From NCBI GenBank assembly GCA_021777355.1, contig JAJYDO010000016.1, positions 1-40,983 on the forward strand: a stretch of DNA of 40,983 bases, in the 5' to 3' direction. How positions within the stretch are numbered: position 1 is the stretch's first letter; each line of letters begins with the position of its first letter. The notes below the pieces were generated by a model. That model was not told the origin of the DNA. It saw nothing but the letters and a program-made list of their open reading frames with translations, and made no database searches. Of this stretch, positions 34,693 to 40,983 are shown one piece after another. This DNA is from Actinomycetes bacterium. Lineage in GTDB: Bacteria; Actinomycetota; Acidimicrobiia; Acidimicrobiales; JABEUL01. The translations under genes and the position numbers were made by a program.

Positions 34693-35867
34693 CAGAAGAA
34701 ACATCATCCAAGCGATACTATTTCGATCACGCATCAACCTCTCCCCTTAGACCTGAAGCTGTAACTGCTCTTGAAGCTTGGGCGACCAGTGGTCCTTTTG
34801 GAGATCCGAGCCGAGTGCATTACAACGGTTTCGAGGTAAGAGCAAAAATTGAAACCGCCAGGGAGGCAGTAGCTTCCTTAACTGGAGTAAGATCTCGCCA
34901 AGTCATTTTCACCTCAGGTGGCACTGAAGCCATATCACAGGCCACTTTCGGAGCTCTGGCTAAAAATCCGGGCGGATCAATAGTGGCTGCAGGCGTTGAA
35001 CACTCTGCAGTGAGGCATGCGGCGATTAATTTTGGAGAACTATTTAACTCTCGTTTAGTTGAAGCCATCGTCGACGAGAATGGAAGGATCGAGCCCGAGT
35101 CTGTTAGAGAAGCAATTGTGATGGAAAAGAAAAGCGGGCGAAGTGTCGCGTTAGTTAACTGCCAGTGGGCGAATCACGAAGTTGGAACGCTTCAGGATAT
35201 CGAAACTATTGCCAGCATTTGTAATTCCCATCAGGTTCCTTTGCATGTGGACGCGGTTTCTGCAATAGGTTATATACCTATTGATTTGAAAGAAATCGGG
35301 ATTGATGCCGTTTCTATTAGTGCTCACAAAATGGGCGGGCCACCAGGAATCGGAGCGCTCATTCTAGGAAGGTCATCACGGTTCCCGTCATTAATAAGGG
35401 GAGGCGATCAAGAAAGGGCTAGACGGGCAGGCATGGAAAATGTCCCTGGGATAATTTCTTTTGGGGCAGTGGCACAGGTTCTGTCAAGTCCAGGATGGAT
35501 TGAAGCCCAAGGTCAACAGCATAGGCGTCAGACCGAGGAAATAATCAGTTCATTAACTTCCGACAAAAGCGTGATCTTTTACGGAGACCGCAAAAATAGA
35601 GTTCCTCATATTGCATGCTTTGGGATAGAAGGAGTTGAGGCCGAACCAATATTGCTTGGATTGGATAAGTTCGGCATCTCCTGCCATTCGGGATCGGCCT
35701 GTTCGTCAGAGACACTTGAGCCCTCTCCAGTATTAGATGCCATGGGAGTCGAACCCGACCACTCGCTACGCCTCTCTGTTGGTTGGTCAACAACCGATGC
35801 AGATATAAAAGTCCTGCTAGATACCTTTCCAGTTGTGCTTAAGAGGTTGCGTGAACTAGTTTCTTAG
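34689..35867 (+). CDS. Cysteine desulfurase (NifS/IscS-like, class V aminotransferase)
   Basis: 392 residues from the ATG at 34689. Expected features are all visible: DHASTSPL (~13-20), GVEHSAV with PLP-stacking His105, Asp188 in HVDAV, Schiff-base Lys214 in SAHKMGGPPG, and the persulfide loop SGSACSSETLEPS with catalytic Cys338. The long loop SACSS marks the NifS/IscS group rather than SufS. It takes sulfur from cysteine to build Fe-S clusters or to thiolate tRNA. Start chosen by the 4-bp ATGA overlap with the SufR-like gene. No sufBCD, iscU or thiI/mnmA follows within the window. Confidence 0.9.
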   Translation: MTEETSSKRYYFDHASTSPLRPEAVTALEAWATSGPFGDPSRVHYNGFEVRAKIETAREAVASLTGVRSRQVIFTSGGTEAISQATFGALAKNPGGSIVAAGVEHSAVRHAAINFGELFNSRLVEAIVDENGRIEPESVREAIVMEKKSGRSVALVNCQWANHEVGTLQDIETIASICNSHQVPLHVDAVSAIGYIPIDLKEIGIDAVSISAHKMGGPPGIGALILGRSSRFPSLIRGGDQERARRAGMENVPGIISFGAVAQVLSSPGWIEAQGQQHRRQTEEIISSLTSDKSVIFYGDRKNRVPHIACFGIEGVEAEPILLGLDKFGISCHSGSACSSETLEPSPVLDAMGVEPDHSLRLSVGWSTTDADIKVLLDTFPVVLKRLRELVS

Positions 35868-35870
35868 TTT

Positions 35871-38705
35871 ATGAAAAAACATAGGGCCACTGTGGGGGTC
35901 GTAATTTTAGTTATTGCATTGATAGCTGCAAGTGGAATTTACCTCCTGATTAACAATTCCACAACAAAAAGTGCCTCTGGCGGTGATGTGACGGATCTAT
36001 CAAACAATGTCTTAGCCATTGATCCTCCTGGACCTGACGGCTTGACTACTGCTGCCGAAATCGAAGCCTACTTCAAGAACGGTTCAGTTCCCCTTCTATC
36101 CAAATCAGAACTAGCTCCCTATGAAAACTTGCTATATGCGGGCAACTCATTAACTGACAGTAATTTAACGAATTACTTCAATCCGGAGACCCTGGGAGTG
36201 GCGAAAAATGATATAGCGTATACAACTGTTCCTAACGCCAAAATTGGCGCCACCATATATTGGGACAAGCAAGGCATTCCCCACGTTTACGGCAAAACTC
36301 TTAATGCCATGGGATATGGCGCGGGCTGGGCGGCAGCCCGTGATCGGCTATTTGAAATGGATGTATTAAGGCACTATGGGGCAGGCACCCTGGCTGAATT
36401 TCTGGGGCCATCATGTAGTTATGAGCGAATGGACTACTCGCAGGAAATGAGTGCGGCCTATACAAATTCTCAGCTTGTAAGTGAGATAGAGAACGCCGTT
36501 TCATCGCATGGCGTCATCGGACAGGATGTTCTTCAAATTACACAGGGGTATATTGACGGGATCAATGAATACATCACTCAGGCAGAAAGCAATTCCTCTT
36601 TGATGCCGGGAATTTATAGCGCCCTTGGAGTGAAGCCCCAGCCTTGGACTTTAGCCGATCCAATTTATGTAGCTTCTCTCATCGGAAATCACCTGGGCAA
36701 CGGCGGTGGAAACGAAATTGGAAATGCAGCGTTGATTCAAGCTTTGGCTGGCGCATTTGGACAAAGTCAAGGAGTGGCAATATTCAATGCCCTAAAAGAG
36801 CAAAATGATCCTCAAGCACCCACATCAATCAGCACTCCATTTCCTTACATGATTCCAGGCAAAGTGGACCCTTCACTTACAGCCATTCCGGACAACCCTT
36901 CTGCAAAATTAACGGGAACTCCCCCCGAAACGACCCCTGGGTGTGGTTCTGGGATCGGGAGCAATATAAGTCTGGGCAAGGTGAGTCCAAATGGAAATTC
37001 AAAATCCGTACTTGGCCAAAAAGCGGCTCTTTTGGAAGTAGCTCAGGTTGTGACCGGAATCACAATTAATCGTCCAACTGAAGAATCTAACGCAATACTG
37101 GTCGGGGCATCACATTCGCAAAATGGGCATCCTATTGCAGTATTTGGGCCCCAGGTAGGTTATTTCAATCCCGAAATTTTGCTACAGGAGGATCTTCATG
37201 GTCCGGGCTACGAAGCGGCGGGAGTTGCCATTCCCGGAGCTTCAGAAGTAGTTGAAATGGGAAGAGGGATTAACTTTGCTTGGTCGGCAACTTCTGCCAA
37301 CAATGATGATATAGATCAAAGACTCGAGCTGCTTTGCAATCCAAACGGTGGAACGGTAAGCGCACAGTCGACATATTACATGTTTAAGGGCAAATGTACT
37401 CAAATGTCTGAAGATACTTTTACCCAGAACCTGAAACCAACAGTTGCAGGCGGAGGCCAAGCCGCAACTCTTACAAGAACTATTTACATTACTGTCCATG
37501 GGATTGTGCAAGGCTTTACCACGGCCTCTGGGGGAAAACCGGTTGCAGTAGTTAATCAGCGATCCACCTACGGTCATGACGGAGATTCAGTATTAGGCTT
37601 TCTCGAAATAGGAATGCCGGCCTATACACATGACGCAAAAAGTTTCATAACTTCAGCGTCCAATATTGTATTTACATTTAACTGGTTATATGCCGGGCGC
37701 AATAACATTGCCGACTACTCAAGCGGGCTGCTTCCGATCCGACCGAGTAACGTGGATCCTAACTTGCCAACTTGGGGAACCGGACAAAGTGAATGGCAAG
37801 GCTGGCTTCCAACAAGTCAACATCCACAGGTCATAAATCCGCCGAGTGGAATAATAACTTCATGGAATAACAAACCGGCGCCAATGTTTTCGGCTAATGA
37901 CGGCCAGTTCTCCTACGGCATGGTCTACAGGTCAATGATGCTAAACAAGGCGCTAAATGATGAGCTAAATGCCCATGGCGGCAAAGTCACCCCTGCACAA
38001 GTAGTAGCTGCAATGGAATCGGCAGCAACTACAGATCTAACAGCCCAAGTTGAACTTCCAAACCTATTTTCAATATTAAAGCCTAAAGATCCCGTTGAAA
38101 CCGAGATGATTAATGTTCTAAAGGCATGGAATCAAAGTGGTGATCATAGGATCAGGGAAAATCCGAGTGACACTCAGTATCAAAATGCAGCGGCCATTGC
38201 AATAGGAGATGAGTTTTTTCCAATGGTTGACAATGCGCTGTTCGCTTCGTTGCTCGGCACAAATGGGATAAATCAAAACTCCGACGGGGTAGTTAGTGGG
38301 TTTTCTGAATTTGGTCAGTCGTTTGTAAACGCACCGGGTTCTCTTGGAAGCGCATACGACGGCGGGTTTGAGGGGATGGTGCTTAAATTAACCGATCAGA
38401 TGCTCGGCTTAAAAGTCCTGCAGCCCTACCCAGAGGCTCTTTTATCTCATGTGTGTGGCACCGGGATTTCTAACTGCTCACAAATGATCAACCAAGCATT
38501 TGCACAAGCGGCTTCACAGTTACAAAGAGACAATGGGAATAGTGATGTTTCTACCTGGACTAATGACACGGCCTCAACTGCTGCGAAATCTACTATTCCA
38601 AAGATGGATACAGTTAGTTTCCAGGCAATTGGAATAGTATCGGGTGCCAAAATGGACTGGCAGAATAGACCAACGTTCCAACAGGTTGTCTGTTTTGATC
38701 ACTAA
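35871..38705 (+). CDS. Penicillin acylase family N-terminal-nucleophile hydrolase
   Basis: 944 residues. An N-terminal helix (~8-26) exports or anchors it. The alpha-chain part includes YWDKQGIPHVYGKTLNAMGY, then GAGWAAARDRLFEMDVLRHY and AGTLAEFLG, the usual opening of the family. The mature beta chain would start at Ser406 in EESNAILVGAS, followed by PQVGYFNPEI and GVAIPGASEVVEMGRGINFA, where family members read PH-LG and PG-P---G-N---AW. It should self-cleave before Ser406 and hydrolyse amides such as acyl-homoserine lactones, beta-lactam side chains or lipid amides; which one is unknown. It starts 3 bp after the desulfurase stop and has no own Shine-Dalgarno, so it depends on upstream translation. 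Confidence 0.85.
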   Translation: MKKHRATVGVVILVIALIAASGIYLLINNSTTKSASGGDVTDLSNNVLAIDPPGPDGLTTAAEIEAYFKNGSVPLLSKSELAPYENLLYAGNSLTDSNLTNYFNPETLGVAKNDIAYTTVPNAKIGATIYWDKQGIPHVYGKTLNAMGYGAGWAAARDRLFEMDVLRHYGAGTLAEFLGPSCSYERMDYSQEMSAAYTNSQLVSEIENAVSSHGVIGQDVLQITQGYIDGINEYITQAESNSSLMPGIYSALGVKPQPWTLADPIYVASLIGNHLGNGGGNEIGNAALIQALAGAFGQSQGVAIFNALKEQNDPQAPTSISTPFPYMIPGKVDPSLTAIPDNPSAKLTGTPPETTPGCGSGIGSNISLGKVSPNGNSKSVLGQKAALLEVAQVVTGITINRPTEESNAILVGASHSQNGHPIAVFGPQVGYFNPEILLQEDLHGPGYEAAGVAIPGASEVVEMGRGINFAWSATSANNDDIDQRLELLCNPNGGTVSAQSTYYMFKGKCTQMSEDTFTQNLKPTVAGGGQAATLTRTIYITVHGIVQGFTTASGGKPVAVVNQRSTYGHDGDSVLGFLEIGMPAYTHDAKSFITSASNIVFTFNWLYAGRNNIADYSSGLLPIRPSNVDPNLPTWGTGQSEWQGWLPTSQHPQVINPPSGIITSWNNKPAPMFSANDGQFSYGMVYRSMMLNKALNDELNAHGGKVTPAQVVAAMESAATTDLTAQVELPNLFSILKPKDPVETEMINVLKAWNQSGDHRIRENPSDTQYQNAAAIAIGDEFFPMVDNALFASLLGTNGINQNSDGVVSGFSEFGQSFVNAPGSLGSAYDGGFEGMVLKLTDQMLGLKVLQPYPEALLSHVCGTGISNCSQMINQAFAQAASQLQRDNGNSDVSTWTNDTASTAAKSTIPKMDTVSFQAIGIVSGAKMDWQNRPTFQQVVCFDH

Positions 38706-39347
38706 TTCCTAAGGACGTCTCTTGTGCATAAATGTGGAATTATAAATTGCATTGTCTTGAGCTTGACTAAAAAACTTTTGCATTCATCTTTATAGGAAAT
38801 ATCATTTCTTCATTTGTATCGTTCGTGACCAAATTCACGTAACTTAATGGTTCTAATAATTCTTGAAGAGAAAAAGATAATCCCCTTCAAGACGGCTTAG
38901 GCTTCTTTGAGTCGATTACAATTGTTCTTAGACCCCTTTGTAAAATAATCTTCAGCGTGTCAAGAGGATTGGGTGGCGTTTCAATAACCGCCAATTTATT
39001 CATAGCACTGGCCACATTCGCAGCAAGACCTGAGCCAACAAATTGACTCCTCGATAATTACTTTTATAAGAAAAGATGCAATTCCATATATCCATACTCG
39101 AAGCGATAGATCAATTACTTTGGTAGCGTCTCCCTGCATCCGCCCATTGCGAGGCCATTTGGCATCGTGGCATTCAAAGGCTTGGGTAATAAAGTTGAGC
39201 CAGCACTTATCTTCGGCATGCTGGGCGTTTTGAGTACCGGATGTTCATTGTTTGTGTGGGTACTTAATGGTATCGACCGAACATTTAAAAAACATCACAA
39301 AGGATTATTTAGCTAATTTGCAGGATCCAAATTAACACTTTGGAACT

Positions 39348-39835
39348 ATGGCTAGGAAAGAGGCTACGTACGGATTTGAAGATGAAGAACATCGCCAAGC
39401 TTGCGCATGGATAAACGGAGACGGGGCACGACCACTTCTTAAACGTTGGTCTGTTTAAAGAGGATATGCCGATGTCCCCTTTCATTTCGTCGACGCCGAA
39501 TTGAACCTCATCTGGGGGCGGCCGGATTCGATTGAATTAAGTGGCTCAAAACGCTCGGAATCCGCATTAAGAACAGATTGGTCCTAAGTTATCCCGCCTT
39601 CTGTATTGCCAAACCTCAAGGTTTTGTCGAAGTCGAATCCGAGGTTGTGGAAGAGATCTCAAGAAGCTCAGCTGTACGAACTCGCACGTAGCTGCGGAGG
39701 GAGTTTTTGTGGAAGAAAGTTCACAAACCGGAAACCTTCCCCCATGTCATGGAAAATTTCCGGTTTTAAGTCAATGTCGAGGCCTTGAGCATTGGTTTCA
39801 AGCTGGGAGATATTGAGAGCTTGGAGGTAGTCCTA
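39348..39835 (+). pseudogene. Broken coding remnant of unknown family
   Basis: An ATG at 39348 opens a frame reading MARKEATYGFEDEEHRQACA, then WINGDGARPLLKRWSV. It meets TAA at 39456-39458 and continues in the same frame with RGYADVPFHFVDAELNLIWG to TAA at 39585-39587. Further on, other plus frames look protein-like (KPQGFVEVESEVVEEISRSS; EGVFVEESSQTGNLPPCHGK). A gene with an in-frame stop and later frame changes would produce this. I do not recognise the product. The compositional argument is weak, so confidence is low. Confidence 0.3.
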
Positions 39836-39919
39836 GGGTAAAATGTAATTATAATACATGTTTATAGACTATTTCGACAAAAAACAGCAGAATATAACAT
39901 GAGCATGCGTCAAATCTGT

Positions 39920-39925
39920 TAGAAT
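39920..39925 (+). promoter_or_regulatory. -10 box for leaderless transcription of the AAA15 ATPase
   Basis: TAGAAT followed by 7 nt and the ATG at 39933; no Shine-Dalgarno. Confidence 0.45.
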
Positions 39926-39932
39926 AACCCTA

Positions 39933-40983
39933 ATGCTCCTAAGGTTTGAAGCCGCTAACCACAGATCGATCCTCGAGCCCGTTGAGCTTTCGATGATTGC
40001 CGTAGATGGGACTCGGCCAGCAGCCCGTGGTTTTAGCTCACTCAGCGAGCGCGTTTTGTCAATAGCAGGGATATATGGTCCAAATGCATCAGGAAAGTCA
40101 AATATTCTGGATGCTATTTCTTGGATTGCTGCAGCCGTGGGGGGCTCACTTAGGTATTGGGATGAATTTATTCCTCGCGATCCTTTCAAATTTAGCGAAG
40201 GGCCCTCTGTTGAATCTACCTATGAGATTGAAATGGTGGTTAATAACATTCGATATGCCTATCGGGTGGAGCTCGACGACGCTTCGGTGTGCTTTGAAGG
40301 TCTTTATAGCTATCCAGAGCGACGTCGTCGTGTGCTTTTCGAGCGGGAGGATCAAGGTATTCGCTTCAGAAGGGGACTTGGTTCGTTGACTGCAACTAAA
40401 GAGATGTTAACTCCGACAACACTTGCGCTTTCGGCGTCTATGAGATTTGACGAGCCTGAAATTCAGCCATTTGGTCGAGCTCTTTCCGGAATCCGAGTAC
40501 TAGGGCTCCGACATAGAGCCCTCTGGCGCCAGCCCATAGAGATAAGCAAGGCGAACATTTCTTCTACTGAAAGTCTATTTAATGATCGCCCAGCTGTCAC
40601 GCAATCATCTCTTTTTGAAGCACCCGATTTTGATTCGGCCGGTTCGCGAGATTTGGTTTTGTCGATGTTGCGATTTGCCGACCTAGGCATCGATGATGTC
40701 CAAGTTGTTGAGGATGATGTCCGTGAATTAGAGGGTTCGATTCAAAGGCAAAGAAGGCCATCAAAACAACTTAGCTTTATGCACATGTTATCCGGGAAGC
40801 AAGTCCCGCTTGGCTTAGCTGACGAGTCTGTTGGAACTCAAACCTGGTTCACCCTCATCGGGCCGGTACTCACTGCGCTCCGAAGTGGCCAGGTCCTGCT
40901 ATTCGATGAGATTGATTCTAGCCTTCATCCAAGGTTGTCCGCAAAGCTTTTAGAGCTGTTCCAAGATCCAGAGACCAACCCTC
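39933..40983 (+). CDS. AAA15-type ATP-binding protein (COG1106/RloA-like), 3' end outside the window
   Basis: The frame is open to the window edge (350 codons). It begins MLLRFEAANHRSILEPVELS, the usual first strand of AAA15/AAA21 ATPases. Walker A is GIYGPNASGKSN (~46-57). A signature-like LADESVGTQTWF lies near residue 300, and Walker B LLFDEIDSSLHPRL includes Asp325-Glu326. This is the SMC/ABC-like head with a helical insertion between, as in RloA and other putative anti-phage or abortive-infection ATPases. The rest of the head and any partner, such as RloB, would lie to the right. A defence role is inferred from the family, not shown. Confidence 0.8.
   Translation, partial: MLLRFEAANHRSILEPVELSMIAVDGTRPAARGFSSLSERVLSIAGIYGPNASGKSNILDAISWIAAAVGGSLRYWDEFIPRDPFKFSEGPSVESTYEIEMVVNNIRYAYRVELDDASVCFEGLYSYPERRRRVLFEREDQGIRFRRGLGSLTATKEMLTPTTLALSASMRFDEPEIQPFGRALSGIRVLGLRHRALWRQPIEISKANISSTESLFNDRPAVTQSSLFEAPDFDSAGSRDLVLSMLRFADLGIDDVQVVEDDVRELEGSIQRQRRPSKQLSFMHMLSGKQVPLGLADESVGTQTWFTLIGPVLTALRSGQVLLFDEIDSSLHPRLSAKLLELFQDPETNP

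Larger units (their letters stand above)
38706..39932. other. Decayed or non-coding stretch before the AAA ATPase
   Basis: About 1.2 kb without an intact gene. 39110-39313 is open on the plus strand (68 codons, no start at its 5' side), and the opposite strand is open there too. 39348-39835 shows broken protein-like frames, listed separately. No transposase, terminal repeats, tRNA or CRISPR are recognised. Confidence 0.45.

Noticed and set aside
39110-39313. 68-codon plus-strand open frame with a membrane-helix-like segment
   Set aside because: No start codon at its 5' side, the opposite strand is equally open, and no family is recognised.

Overview
The window looks like a chromosomal segment of a moderate-GC (mid-40s percent by eye) actinobacterium, most likely from the class Acidimicrobiia. 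Four things point there. An S16/PDZ protease gene sits beside a UPF0182 gene and close to a DUF2342 metalloprotease-family gene, the same set as Mycobacterium tuberculosis Rv3193c-Rv3195. There is an F420-type LLM oxidoreductase. The N-terminus of an HtrA-like protein carries the motif RIWRHPSEL. Surface proteins end in repeated RICDTR modules. The genus is an inference; no 16S gene is present.

Region by region. 1-3152 looks like the end of an integrated element: a 5'-degraded tyrosine integrase, a relic of a second integrase tail, a two-gene unit (small acidic protein plus SDH-type serine protease), a tandem 10-bp repeat, and the initiator tRNA gene with its own terminator. 3352-10249 holds a large secreted repeat protein, a divergent agarase-like glycoside hydrolase, an SCO6745-family protein and an LLM oxidoreductase. 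10388-13763 holds a response regulator and a hybrid histidine kinase. 13764-15516 is sparsely coding, with one lipoprotein.

15517-28079 is a core cell-envelope and proteolysis block. A five-gene minus-strand operon runs S16/PDZ protease, DivIVA-domain protein with a Mu F-like tail, UPF0182, alpha/beta hydrolase, DedA. A HEAT-repeat gene diverges from it after only 12 bp. A lone mreB follows, then an HtrA-like protein that has lost its whole catalytic triad and a DUF2342 protein that has lost its HExxH histidines. 28843-38705 holds an NCS1 permease fused to a PfkB kinase, an intact HtrA protease, an Mrp/ApbC Fe-S ATPase, and a divergent operon of a SufR-like Fe-S regulator, a cysteine desulfurase and a penicillin-acylase-family hydrolase. 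38706-39932 is decayed or non-coding, and the window ends inside an AAA15-type ATPase of the kind often found in defence loci.

How they fit. The Mrp, SufR-like and NifS genes form a coherent Fe-S assembly and sensing unit. The S16, UPF0182, DivIVA-like, MreB, DedA, HtrA and HtrA-like genes form an envelope quality-control and morphogenesis neighbourhood, but their functional links are inferred from position only. Many transcription-unit heads have a TAnnnT box 6-7 nt before the start codon and no Shine-Dalgarno, which points to leaderless mRNAs and helps settle several start codons. The best candidates for something undescribed are the DivIVA/Mu F fusion, the transporter-kinase fusion, and the adjacent pair of apparently inactive proteases.
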